Made by a program: the position numbers and the translations under genes. Source: Yinghuangia elevatio (GTDB lineage Bacteria; Actinomycetota; Actinomycetes; Streptomycetales; Streptomycetaceae). From it: DNA of 64,000 bases. Under the pieces are notes generated by a model. The model was not told where the DNA came from, made no database searches, and was given only the letters and a program-made list of their open reading frames with translations. Location of the stretch: positions 1 through 64,000 of the forward strand of contig NZ_JBEZFP010000016.1 in NCBI RefSeq assembly GCF_040649515.1. The letters run 5' to 3'. Below, one piece after another: positions 21,489 to 30,137 of this stretch (within the stretch, counting starts at the first letter, position 1; each line of letters begins with the position of its first letter).

Positions 21489-24118
21489 ACGGTTCCCGTT
21501 TCGTCGGTGTCCCGGCCGGTCAGCGCACGGACCCTGTCTCCGTCCACAACGTAGACGAAGGCACCGGACACCACGGGGGCGACCATCGTGAGCGTGCCGT
21601 ACCAGGCCCGCCACCACCACAGCTCGCGGCCGTCGGTGCGGTCCAGGACGATGAGCACCGAGTCGCTGTGCGAGCGCACGCACACCACCGGGCCGTCGGC
21701 CAAGACCGGGAGCGTACGGTCCAGTTGGCCGCCGACCGCGTCGAGGGGCCGACGGGCCGGGATGGGGCCGCTCGTCCAGCGCACCGATCCGTCGGCGAGG
21801 TCGACGGCGTGCACGCGGCGGTCCTCGCCGCGCAGGTACGCCTCCGCGGAGTCGACGGCGAGGGACAGCCCGGCCGTACCGCCGGACCACGGAATGCTCC
21901 ACAGCTGGGCGGCCTGCGCGGGGCGCAACGCCCGGAACTCGCCGCCGCCGAGGACGTAGAGGACGCCGTTCTCGAGGATCGCGGTGTCGCCGGGGCTGAT
22001 GTCGCGATGCACGAGGCCGCCGTCCTCGGCGGCGCGCACGACGTACGAGCCGACCTCGGCGGTCCCCGGGCGGAACCGGGCGCACAGCACCCAGCCCCGG
22101 TCCACCGCGGTGACGATCGAGTCCTCGGCGTCGTCGCGCCACAGCAGTTCGCCGGTCCGCGGGTCGAGCGCGCGCATCGGCTCGCGGCCGTCGCCGCTCA
22201 GGTAGACCGCGCCCGCGTCGTCGCGGGTGAACGCCGTGCGGCGGGCCTCCCGGCGGTTCCACAGCAACTCGCCGGAGGCCGGGTCGAGTCCGAAGAGCTC
22301 GGTGTGGCCGCCGATCGCCGCGAGCACCCCTTCCGCGGGCTCGAACACCGCGTGCAGTCGGAACGCCCGCTCGGCGCGCGCGAGTCGCGAGGTGCCGCGG
22401 GCCCAGAGGCCACGCGCGGCGGCGACGTCGGTACGCCAGCGCTCGGCCCCGGTGATGGCGTCCAGTAGGGCGATGCGGGTGCCCTGGGTGACGTACACGC
22501 GCCCGCCGCGGGGCTCGCCGACGATACGCCAGCCCGGCTTGCTCCACACCGGCTCGCCGGTTTCGGGGGCGAGGGCCACGAGGCTCTCGCCGCCGGCGAA
22601 GACCAGGCCGTCGGACATGAAGAGGCTCTGCACACCGGGGATTTCCCGGGTCCAGAGGCATTGTGCGCCTAATGCGGCGGCTTGTTCGGCCGGTTCGGCG
22701 GACGTGGCGCCGGCAGTGGCTGTGCCGCCGGCTGTGGCGCCGGCGGTGGCGGTGGCCGCGGGGTCGTCGCCGAGTGCGGGTGAAGTGGGGTGCGCGGAGC
22801 CGGTGGTGGCGTCATGGGCGGAGTCGTACGCCGGGTCGTGCGCGGCGTCGTGCTCGATGCCGTGCTCGACGCTGTGCTCGACGCCCGGCGCGGAGTCGTG
22901 TTCGATCTTGTGCTCGGCGTCCTGCTCGACGCCGTGTTCGACGCCGACTGGTGTCGCCGCTTTGGCGGGAAGTTTCCCGCGGCTGCTCACGATGGCGCTT
23001 CCGGCACCCGCGGCCCGCTTGCGCGGCGTCTTCGGCTCCTTCTGCCGCCCCTTCGGGTTCGGGGCGGCGCCCGTCTCCGCCGTCGCCGTCCCGACCACCG
23101 CGGCCGCCTGCGCGGGTACGCGGCGCTGACGTGCCCTCGGGATCGAGCCCTTGGCCTTGGCCGCCTCCGCGGCGGTCTCCGGCACCTGGGGTGCCACATC
23201 GGTCGCGGCAGGAGCACGCACAGGCCGTGGTGTGGCGAGCGCTGTCCCGATCGGCGGTTCCTCCGAACCGGCCGGCTCGGCGTGGGCGCTGATCGCCCGC
23301 CGCGCGGCCCGCGGCAGATGGGTCGCCAGTTCGCCGACGGGGCGGCCGAGTTGCGCGACAATCTCGGCGACGGTCGGCCGGGACTCGGGAACCGGATGAA
23401 GCAGCCGCGCGGCCAGTGGGGCGACGCCGTCCGGGAGGCCCGCGGCCGATACGCCTACCTTTCCGCCCCGTGCGTCCGACTCCTCCGGCAGGTGCCCGCG
23501 GGCACACAGGAGCAGCAGCACCCCCAGCGCGTACACGTCGGCCGCCAGGGTCGCGTCCGCGCCTTCGGGCGGCGCGAACGCCGGACCGGTGAGCGGCACG
23601 AGGGCGCCCTGCGCGCCGCCCTGCCCGGGTCCGCCGAACACCCGGGCCAGGCCGCCGTCGACGAGCTGCGCGGTGGTCGCGGTCACGAGCACGTTGCCCG
23701 GGGTCACGCCGCCGTGCGGCAACTCCGCGTCGTGCATGGCGGCAAGGCCCCGCGCGACCCCGGCGACGATGCGCAGCGCCGCGTGCGGAAGCGGTCCGGC
23801 CGCGGCGAGGACCTCGACGAGCGAGGCGCCGGGGACGTATCGGCGGGCGTACCAGGGCCGTACGCCGTCTGTGCTCCAGTCGACGATGCGTCCCGCGCCC
23901 AGGTTGCGGACACGGGAGAGGTCGCCCATGACCCCGGCGAAGCGCATCGCGAAGTCCGGGTCGGCGCGCAGCAGGTGAGGGTGGGTCAGTTTGACGGCCA
24001 ACCGTCTGCCCTGCGGCGTCCTGGCCATGAACACCCGGCCGAATCCTCCCGCGCCCAGCACGCCGACCAACTCGTGGTCGCCCAGGCGGTGCGGATCCCC
24101 CGGTTCCAGGTCACGCAT
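21485..24118 (-). CDS. Pseudokinase with PQQ-type beta-propeller
   Basis: An 877-residue protein. Residues 15-265 have the fold marks of a Ser/Thr kinase: a glycine loop LGAGGFG at 21-27, Lys43 in AVK, and a D154-G-G in place of DFG. The catalytic loop HRDLKPxN is HGGVTPGN (135-142), so the catalytic Asp and the following Lys are gone. A low-complexity linker (270-470) includes a Glu-His-rich repeat at 393-436. Residues 475-877 are PQQ-like beta-propeller blades ending in motifs such as DPRTGELLW. There is no membrane helix. The ATG at 24118 begins right before the fold; starts at 24148 and 24187 are possible. The stop overlaps the glycosyltransferase start. It likely senses or scaffolds rather than phosphorylates. 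Confidence 0.88.
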   Translation of the reverse strand: MRDLEPGDPHRLGDHELVGVLGAGGFGRVFMARTPQGRRLAVKLTHPHLLRADPDFAMRFAGVMGDLSRVRNLGAGRIVDWSTDGVRPWYARRYVPGASLVEVLAAAGPLPHAALRIVAGVARGLAAMHDAELPHGGVTPGNVLVTATTAQLVDGGLARVFGGPGQGGAQGALVPLTGPAFAPPEGADATLAADVYALGVLLLLCARGHLPEESDARGGKVGVSAAGLPDGVAPLAARLLHPVPESRPTVAEIVAQLGRPVGELATHLPRAARRAISAHAEPAGSEEPPIGTALATPRPVRAPAATDVAPQVPETAAEAAKAKGSIPRARQRRVPAQAAAVVGTATAETGAAPNPKGRQKEPKTPRKRAAGAGSAIVSSRGKLPAKAATPVGVEHGVEQDAEHKIEHDSAPGVEHSVEHGIEHDAAHDPAYDSAHDATTGSAHPTSPALGDDPAATATAGATAGGTATAGATSAEPAEQAAALGAQCLWTREIPGVQSLFMSDGLVFAGGESLVALAPETGEPVWSKPGWRIVGEPRGGRVYVTQGTRIALLDAITGAERWRTDVAAARGLWARGTSRLARAERAFRLHAVFEPAEGVLAAIGGHTELFGLDPASGELLWNRREARRTAFTRDDAGAVYLSGDGREPMRALDPRTGELLWRDDAEDSIVTAVDRGWVLCARFRPGTAEVGSYVVRAAEDGGLVHRDISPGDTAILENGVLYVLGGGEFRALRPAQAAQLWSIPWSGGTAGLSLAVDSAEAYLRGEDRRVHAVDLADGSVRWTSGPIPARRPLDAVGGQLDRTLPVLADGPVVCVRSHSDSVLIVLDRTDGRELWWWRAWYGTLTMVAPVVSGAFVYVVDGDRVRALTGRDTDETGTV
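22811..22942. repeat. Tandem repeat coding for a Glu-His-rich linker
   Basis: Degenerate 9- to 15-bp repeats of GTGCTCGA(C/T)GCC type on the plus strand encode a run of VEH, IEHD and AHD units in the pseudokinase linker. The ten or so histidines alternating with acids could bind metal. Copy number may vary between strains. Confidence 0.7.
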
Positions 24119-24216
24119 GGCGAAGACGCTATCCGACAGACGGGGCATGCCACATCCGCCGTGGCACCCGGACCAACCGTTCGTCACCGCCGCGGACCAC
24201 CGGTACCCTGCCTGAC

Positions 24217-25044
24217 GTGCGTTCTTTCCGCCTGGGCAAGGAAACCGACCTCGACACGATCATCACACTGGAGGCCGAACCGGACGCGGCGCGCTGGTTG
24301 TGCGACATCGGCCGCACCTGGCACGACCTGGCCCTGGTCGACCCGGCCCAGGAACATGTGGTCGTGCTTGAGGACGACCGGGTCGTGGGCTTCGGCGTGC
24401 TCGCCGGTCTCGCCCGCGAGGACAAAGCCGTCGAGGTGCGGCGCATCGTGGTCGGTACGGCACACACCGGGCACGGCCACGGGCGGGCACTGCTGCGGGA
24501 GTTGCTGACCAGGGCGTACACCGTCCATGGCGCGCGGCGCGTCTGGCTCGACGTCAAGGCGGGCAACGACCGTGCGCACGGCCTGTACCTGGCCGAGGGC
24601 TTCGTCGACGAGCCCGACGCCGATTCCGCGCCGTTCGTCGAGGCGGACGGCACGGTCACGCCGCTGATCGTGATGGGCCACGCGGCGGGGCTCGCGCGGT
24701 TCGGGCGCGACCTCCAAGAGGTGGTGGTCGACTGCGCCGCACCGTACCGCCTCGCGGTCTTCTGGGCCCGGGTGTTGGGCGGCGACGCGGTCGAGCGGGA
24801 CGCCGCCTGGGCGTACGTCGACCCGCCGGGCAAGCCGCGCGTCGCCTTCCAGCGCGTACCCGAGGGCAAGTCGGGCAAGAACCGCCTGCACCTGGACGTC
24901 CAGGTCACCGACATCCCCGCGGCGACCCGCGCGGTCGAACTCCTGGGCGCGGTACGCCTGGGCGGCATCGTCAAGGACGACCAGGGCGCCTTCCAGGTCC
25001 TGCGGGACCCGGAAGGCAACGAGTTCTGCCTGGTCGGAGACTGA
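24217..25044 (+). CDS. GNAT acetyltransferase fused to a VOC domain
   Basis: A 275-residue fusion. Residues 1-150 are a GNAT N-acetyltransferase with the acetyl-CoA loop VVGTAHTGHGHGRALL at about 78-93 and a typical NDRAHGLYLAEGF end. Residues 160-275 are a glyoxalase/bleomycin-resistance (VOC) half-fold ending DPEGNEFCLV. This VOC-like half lacks an obvious full set of metal ligands. The combination suggests modification or binding of a small toxic compound, but the substrate is unknown. The GTG at 24217 lies 98 bp from the divergent pseudokinase start. It converges on the ferritin-like gene, 57 bp away. Confidence 0.88.
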   Translation: MRSFRLGKETDLDTIITLEAEPDAARWLCDIGRTWHDLALVDPAQEHVVVLEDDRVVGFGVLAGLAREDKAVEVRRIVVGTAHTGHGHGRALLRELLTRAYTVHGARRVWLDVKAGNDRAHGLYLAEGFVDEPDADSAPFVEADGTVTPLIVMGHAAGLARFGRDLQEVVVDCAAPYRLAVFWARVLGGDAVERDAAWAYVDPPGKPRVAFQRVPEGKSGKNRLHLDVQVTDIPAATRAVELLGAVRLGGIVKDDQGAFQVLRDPEGNEFCLVGD

Positions 25045-25101
25045 ACGACCGCCCCCGCGCGCTACCGCCAACGCCGTCGAACCGCTCCCGCGACTCGGTA
25101 G

Positions 25102-25884
25102 TCAGGCGGCGTTGGGGTGGGCGCTGGGCCTGGGGCCCATGGCGTTGACGCGCTTGGGCGGGCGGAGTTTGACCATGCGGCGGGTGCCCCACACGCGGTC
25201 GTAGACGTACGTCGCGTGGATTCCGGCGCTCAGCACCGTGCGGCGGGCCCGCGACCAGTTGAGGAGGCTGCCCATCCGCGCCATGACGGCGAGGCTGACG
25301 TCGCGGTTGACCTTGATCTCCGCGCGTGCGGTCTTCTCCAGCGCGCGCTTGATCTGCAGGCTGCCGCCGACCGCGGTACGCCGCAGCAACTCCTCGTGGC
25401 AGTACGCGAGGTGGTTCTCCTCGTCGTCGCAGATCATCCGGATACCGCGCCCGATGTCCGGGTCGTCGCCCAGGTAGCGGCGCAGCAGCCGCATGTCCTC
25501 GGCGGCGCGCTGCTCGGTGACCCGCGAGTGCACGAGGTACTCGACCACGTCGGCGTCGGTCATCGGCTCGTCGCGGCGCAGGCGCTCGTGGGCGAGGCCG
25601 ATGCCCTGCCGTTCGAGCAGCATGCAGTAGTCGGTCTCGGGCGGGACCTCGACCGGGTCAAGGCCGCGCCGGTGGAGCATGGCGTTGAAGATGCGCCCGT
25701 GCTTGTCCTCGTCGGCGCCGTGCCGCGCGACCTTGGGCGCGAGTTCCGGATCGGGGACGAGGGCCGCGATCCGCCTGTTCTCCCAGCCGCCCTGGCTCTC
25801 GCCCTTGGCGGCGATGCTGCAGAACAGACGGAACGCGTCGTCGTCCTGGTGGATCTCCTGAAGAATGCCGCGTGCGCTGAGCAT
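25102..25884 (-). CDS. Ferritin-like diiron protein
   Basis: A 260-residue all-helical protein. Two ExxH-type motifs, EDKH near residue 50 and EENH near residue 155, with surrounding acids, form a probable diiron site in a four-helix bundle of the ferritin/rubrerythrin/MiaE superfamily. The C-terminal 80 residues are basic. The ATG at 25884 follows GGGAAGGGTGG with 6-nt spacing. No partner oxidase or reductase gene is adjacent. It could be an oxygenase or an iron/peroxide-handling protein; the pattern alone does not decide. The A/T-rich gap to the MFS gene contains its promoter region. Confidence 0.82.
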   Translation of the reverse strand: MLSARGILQEIHQDDDAFRLFCSIAAKGESQGGWENRRIAALVPDPELAPKVARHGADEDKHGRIFNAMLHRRGLDPVEVPPETDYCMLLERQGIGLAHERLRRDEPMTDADVVEYLVHSRVTEQRAAEDMRLLRRYLGDDPDIGRGIRMICDDEENHLAYCHEELLRRTAVGGSLQIKRALEKTARAEIKVNRDVSLAVMARMGSLLNWSRARRTVLSAGIHATYVYDRVWGTRRMVKLRPPKRVNAMGPRPSAHPNAA

Positions 25885-26000
25885 GACCGGCCACCCTTCC
25901 CCGCAGGTACCGCATAACCACAAATGAACGCAGATACCGACAACGGTAACGCAACCCTGAGTGACTGTCCTGTCAACGTTGCGTGGCCGAAACCTTACTC

Positions 26001-27509
26001 TCAGCCGATCGCGGCGCCCTCGGCCTGCTCCGGCCGGGCCCGGTCGGGTTTCGGGGCAGGAGCCCCGGGGCGTCCGCCGCGTACCAGCAGCACCACGAGC
26101 ACGGCCGCGACGAGGCCCACCACGCCCGACATGAGGACGACGGCGTCGAGGCCCGAGGCGTACGCCGAGTCCGCCGCGCCGGGCGGCAGGCCTGCCCCGC
26201 CCCCGCCCTCGGTGAGCCGGGCCGCGGCGCCGTGGGCCCCGGCGACCCCGGCGTCCCGCAGGACGGTCTCGGCCTCGCCCTGGAACACGACGCCGGTGAC
26301 GGCGATGCCGAGCGCGAAGCCGAGCTGGCGGAAGGTGTTGAGCGCGCCGCCCGCCATGCCGGCCCGCTCCGGCGGCACGGTGGCGAGGATCGCGGACGCG
26401 AGTGCGGGGGTGCCGAGGCCGACGCCGACGCCCGCGACGATCAGGCCGGGTAGGAGGACCGTCCAGTCCGATCCGGCGTCGATGCGGGTCAGCAGCAGCG
26501 CGCCGGTGCCGATGAACAGCAGGCCGCCGCCGATCGTCCAGCGTGCCGGTACGTCGTGCAGCAGCCGCCCCGCGGCGCCCGCCACCACGAACGCGACGCC
26601 GGCCAGCGGCGCGAGCATCAGGCCCGCGCGCACCGGGCTGTTCCCCAGGTGCGTCTGGAGCCACAGCGACACCTGCGGCATCCACGCGAACGCGGCGATC
26701 TGGAGGGTGAGTCCGGCGATCAGGATGCCGGTGAACGACCGGTCGCGCAGCAGGCGCAGATCGAGCATCGGTGCGGCGCTGCGGGTCTCGACCACGGCGA
26801 AGAGGACCACGGCGACGGCCGCCGCGGCGAAGGCGCCTCGAACCGTGGCGTCGCCCCAGCCGTGTTCACCCGCACGGATGAAGGCGTACGTGAGCGCTCC
26901 CGCGGCAAGGGTGAACACCGCCGCGCCGGGCACGTCCACGCGCGTCGTACGGTCGCCGTGCGACTCGCGCAGCCACCGCAGGGCGAGGAAGAGTGCGACG
27001 GCCCCGACCGGCAGGTTGATCAGGAAGATCGCGCGCCAGCTCACGTGTTCGGTCAGCAGCCCGCCGACCACCGGCCCGAGTGCCGCCGACGCCCCGGAGA
27101 CCGCGCCCCACACGCCGAAGGCCACCCCGCGGTCGCGGCCCTGGTACGCCGCCCCGATCAGCGCGATGGCGGTGGCCAGCATCGCCGCGCCGCCGATGCC
27201 CTGGACGACGCGCGCGGCCACCAGCGTGCCGGTGCCGGGCGCGAGGCCGCACAGCAGTGAGGCGATGGTGAACACGACGAGGCCGACCGCGTACACGCGT
27301 TTGCGGCCCACGATGTCGGCGAGCGCACCCACCCCCAGGAGCAGGGCGGCGAGGGCCAACGCGTAGGCGTCGACCACCCATTGCAGGTCCGCATAGGTCG
27401 AGTCGGTGTCGTCGGCGATGTCGGGCAGTGCGACGAGCACGACGGTAGTGTCGACGAGGAGCATGAACGCTCCCAGGCATACCGCGACGAGCGGTCCCCA
27501 TTTGCGCAT
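26001..27509 (-). CDS. MFS drug exporter (DHA2, 14-TM type)
   Basis: A 502-residue membrane protein with about 14 helices. Motif A is GALADIVGRKRVYAVG after helix 2, and the antiporter motif C region reads GASAALGPVVGG. This is the EmrB/QacA layout of proton-coupled drug or metabolite exporters. The ATG at 27509 was chosen because it is followed directly by the first helix; the longer frame upstream is antisense to the regulator. It is divergent from the Lrp-type regulator at 27669, 159 bp away, which probably controls it. The exported compound is unknown. Confidence 0.9.
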   Translation of the reverse strand: MRKWGPLVAVCLGAFMLLVDTTVVLVALPDIADDTDSTYADLQWVVDAYALALAALLLGVGALADIVGRKRVYAVGLVVFTIASLLCGLAPGTGTLVAARVVQGIGGAAMLATAIALIGAAYQGRDRGVAFGVWGAVSGASAALGPVVGGLLTEHVSWRAIFLINLPVGAVALFLALRWLRESHGDRTTRVDVPGAAVFTLAAGALTYAFIRAGEHGWGDATVRGAFAAAAVAVVLFAVVETRSAAPMLDLRLLRDRSFTGILIAGLTLQIAAFAWMPQVSLWLQTHLGNSPVRAGLMLAPLAGVAFVVAGAAGRLLHDVPARWTIGGGLLFIGTGALLLTRIDAGSDWTVLLPGLIVAGVGVGLGTPALASAILATVPPERAGMAGGALNTFRQLGFALGIAVTGVVFQGEAETVLRDAGVAGAHGAAARLTEGGGGAGLPPGAADSAYASGLDAVVLMSGVVGLVAAVLVVLLVRGGRPGAPAPKPDRARPEQAEGAAIG

Positions 27510-27668
27510 GGCGTCTTCATTTCTCGCGTTGGAGCGGTGCGGTGAGTGGTGGGTGGAGCAGCGCTCGGGCGGTGCTCGGAGTGGTACGCCCACGCTCCTG
27601 GCGTGCCGCAAGGTCAACCAGTCAGCGGCCGCATTCGGCGGAAATCCGCCACGAGTACTCTCCTGTGG

Positions 27669-28730
27669 ATGGAATCCTCCACTCCCCGCACGACCGTCGG
27701 CACGACCGGCACGGCCGGCATGCCGGTGACGCTCGACGCGATCGACCGCGCGCTCATCCACGCCCTGGAGATCGACGGCCGCGCGCCCTTCGCGCGCATC
27801 GCCGGGGTGATCGGCGTCTCGGAACAGACGGTCGCGCGCCGCTACCGCCGACTCCGGGGAACCGGCGTCGCGCGCGTGGTCGGCCTGGCCAACCCGCAGC
27901 GGCTCGGCCTGACCACGTGGGTGGTACGCATCCGCAGCACTCCGGACGCGGCGTTCGCGATCGCCGAGGCCCTGGCCCGCCGCCGCGACACATCCTGGGT
28001 CGAACTCACCTCGGGCGGCACGGAGATCAGCTGCGTCGCCCGCCTGGGCAGCAACGCCGACGCGGACAATCTGCTGCGGCACACGCTGCCGCGTACGCCC
28101 AAGGTCGTCGACATAACCGCCCAGTGCGTGCTGCACATCGCCCATGGCGGGCCGATGAGCTGGCGGGAGAAGTCGGCGTGGCTGACCCCCGATCAGGTCG
28201 CCGAACTGGACCCCGGCCACGGCCCTTTGAACCACGACCTGGACACCGGACCGAGCGGCGTGACGCCCACCGAGGCGGACACCCGGCTCTTCGAGCAACT
28301 GGCCCGCGACGGCCGTTCCGGCTACGCGGAGTTGGCCTCGGCCGCCGGGCAGTCCGAGTCCTGGGTGCGCCGGAGGATGGACGAACTCCGCCGCGAGCGC
28401 CTGCTGTTCTTCGAGCTGGACGCCGATCCGGCGGCGCTGGGCCACCGTACGACCGCCGCGCTGAGGATGTCCGTGCCGCCGTCGCACCTGGCCGACGTGC
28501 TCGCGAAGCTCAGCCTGCATCCCGAGGTCGTCTTCGCGGCGGCAACCACGGGTGCCACCAACGTCATCGCGGTCGCCTGCTTCCGCGACGAGACCGAGCT
28601 GTACGGCTACCTGACGACGCGGATCGCCGCGCTGACGCGGGTCACGTCGGTCGAGACCACCACGGTGTTCCGCCTGCTCAAGCGCGAAGGGGCGATTTTG
28701 ACCACCCCGCGACCGACCGGCGCCCGCTGA
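27669..28730 (+). CDS. Lrp/AsnC-family regulator, two-domain duplicated form
   Basis: A 353-residue regulator with two tandem Lrp-like units. Each has an N-terminal winged helix-turn-helix (residues about 20-65 and 205-250: DRALIHALEIDGRAPFARIA, then DTRLFEQLARDGRSGYAEL) and a RAM-type ligand domain. Actinobacteria often carry such duplicated Lrp proteins as local repressors. It is divergent from the DHA2 exporter, which suggests ligand-controlled export. The ATG at 27669 is one option; an ATG at 27720 lies nearer the first helix. The effector, perhaps an amino acid, is not evident. Confidence 0.88.
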   Translation: MESSTPRTTVGTTGTAGMPVTLDAIDRALIHALEIDGRAPFARIAGVIGVSEQTVARRYRRLRGTGVARVVGLANPQRLGLTTWVVRIRSTPDAAFAIAEALARRRDTSWVELTSGGTEISCVARLGSNADADNLLRHTLPRTPKVVDITAQCVLHIAHGGPMSWREKSAWLTPDQVAELDPGHGPLNHDLDTGPSGVTPTEADTRLFEQLARDGRSGYAELASAAGQSESWVRRRMDELRRERLLFFELDADPAALGHRTTAALRMSVPPSHLADVLAKLSLHPEVVFAAATTGATNVIAVACFRDETELYGYLTTRIAALTRVTSVETTTVFRLLKREGAILTTPRPTGAR

Positions 28731-28851
28731 TCGAACACGCCCCGGGTCGTCCCGCACACGCCGCGGGCCAGAGCGCCTCCGCGTGCCCCTCGGATGCTCG
28801 GGCGATCTGGTGTACAACGGGTCGACTGATCAAGTTCCGGGAGGTTGGGCC

Positions 28852-29442
28852 GTGAAGTTCGACCGGCGCGAAGTGGAGGCGGAGTTCGCCCGTTGGTGGT
28901 CGATCGGCAACGCCGGCGAGGACTGGGCTTCCTGGGCGCGGCTCTACACGCCTGACGCCTACTACATCGACCACTTCTGGGGTCCGCTGCACGGCCGGGA
29001 CGAGATCGACCTGTGGATCCACGCCGTCATGAAAGGCGTCCCCGAGATCTACGGCGTGCTCGACTGGTACACGATCGAGAACGGGATCGTCACGTTCCAC
29101 TACCGGAACCGGCGGGACAACCCGTCCGACGAAGGGCCGCCGTACTGGGACTTCGCCGGGCTGTCCGTGCTCTGGTACGCGGGCGACGGGCTCTGGTCCA
29201 AGGAAGAGGACTTCTGGGACCGCACCGGCGCCCGCGACACGAGCGTCGAGTACGCGGCGGCATGCGAGCGGGCCGGCCTGACCGAGCCTCTTCAGCGCAT
29301 GACGCGAAAGCACTGGCCGGACGCGCCCTCGTGGGCACGCCACGAGGCGCCCCCGTCCCCGTCCTGGCTCACCCGCGACGACGTCCCCGGCATCACGAAG
29401 CCGCGCGAACTGCGAGACCTTCTGACCCGCCTGCGCGACTGA
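28852..29442 (+). CDS. SnoaL/NTF2-like protein
   Basis: A 196-residue protein with a cone-shaped NTF2-like fold over residues 1-130. It has an early helix ending in WARLYTPDAYYIDHFWG, a GRDEI turn, and alternating aromatic strands (DWYTIENGIVTFHYRNRR). Proteins of this group act as isomerases, dehydratases or hydrolases on small polyketide- or steroid-like molecules, or simply bind them. The GTG at 28852 follows GGGAGG with 7-nt spacing. It stands alone between the regulator and a small hypothetical gene. Family membership is fairly clear; the activity is not. Confidence 0.8.
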   Translation: MKFDRREVEAEFARWWSIGNAGEDWASWARLYTPDAYYIDHFWGPLHGRDEIDLWIHAVMKGVPEIYGVLDWYTIENGIVTFHYRNRRDNPSDEGPPYWDFAGLSVLWYAGDGLWSKEEDFWDRTGARDTSVEYAAACERAGLTEPLQRMTRKHWPDAPSWARHEAPPSPSWLTRDDVPGITKPRELRDLLTRLRD

Positions 29443-29487
29443 CGACCCCCGACCACCACGACAGTCGAGACCCCGCGCCCGCCACCG

Positions 29488-29778
29488 TCAGACCGGCGGT
29501 CCCTCGGCGGCCCGCCTCGCGTCGGCGGCCATCCTCAGGTCGCGCGAGTCCTCGACGGCCAGCCGGGCGGAGCTGATCATCCGCGCGAGATCGCCTCCGG
29601 CGCATACCAGGATGTCGTCGATCACATCCTCGTGCGGCGTGATCTCCGCGTAGCAGTCGTGCCACGCGAACTCGACCAGTTCCAAAAGGTCCAGCGCCGC
29701 CGAAGCCGCATCCGCCCCCATCGCGGCCTCGGCCTTCGCCGCGCGCTCCGCACGACGAGCCGCACGTCCCACCACCAT
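29488..29778 (-). CDS. Small helical hypothetical protein, 96 aa
   Basis: A 96-residue acidic, largely helical protein (ASAALDLLELVEFAWHDCYAE and a long C-terminal helix). No motif was recognised. GAGAGGAA lies 6 nt before the ATG at 29778, which supports the short start over the much longer frames upstream. It is divergent from the MFS gene at 30138 and may share the region with the CsoR-like palindrome. Function unknown. Confidence 0.7.
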   Translation of the reverse strand: MVVGRAARRAERAAKAEAAMGADAASAALDLLELVEFAWHDCYAEITPHEDVIDDILVCAGGDLARMISSARLAVEDSRDLRMAADARRAAEGPPV

Positions 29779-29973
29779 GGCAATTCCTCTCCGTCCGGCT
29801 GTCGTTCGGTTTCCCGCGACCACACCGTCGCATCTTCCCGACACCGGAAGCATCCGCAATGCCCGCAGCCGCCGAAGCGAAAAGCCGGTGGGAGCGCGAG
29901 TCGGTTCCGCTGCCGACGGGCGGGAGGCCGGCTCCGGGGCGGGGGCGGGAGTCTCGGGTGATGCCGCCTTGTT

Positions 29974-29994
29974 ATATACCCCCAAGGGGTATAT
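29974..29994. promoter_or_regulatory. CsoR-like palindromic operator
   Basis: Perfect 9-bp arms ATATACCCC and GGGGTATAT are separated by CAA. A/T ends with central C-run/G-run halves are the pattern of operators of copper- and sulfur-sensing CsoR-family repressors in actinobacteria. It sits in the only strongly A/T-rich patch between two divergent genes, and TATATT at its right edge could be a -10 box for the MFS gene. No csoR gene is in the window. Confidence 0.6.
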
Positions 29995-30137
29995 TTTCGA
30001 TGGATGCGGGCGACACGAGAGAAGACGGCAGACCTGGGAGCGACACCGATGCACATGAGCGCACCCCCCTGTACGTGCGGTTCACGAGCGCCACCCCGGA
30101 GCCGCGCACCGCCTCAGAAGAACGGAAGGGACACGCC

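Noticed and set aside
17825..21554. Two very long plus-strand frames (710 and 568 aa) over the glycosyltransferase genes
   Set aside because: They are antisense shadows, rich in Gln, His, Arg and Gly, with no motif or start signal. The minus-strand membrane proteins match each other across the same region.
29859..30137. N-terminal extension of the second MFS exporter
   Set aside because: The frame is open, but the translation is polar and the CsoR-like site falls inside it. A ribosome site sits directly before the ATG at 30138.
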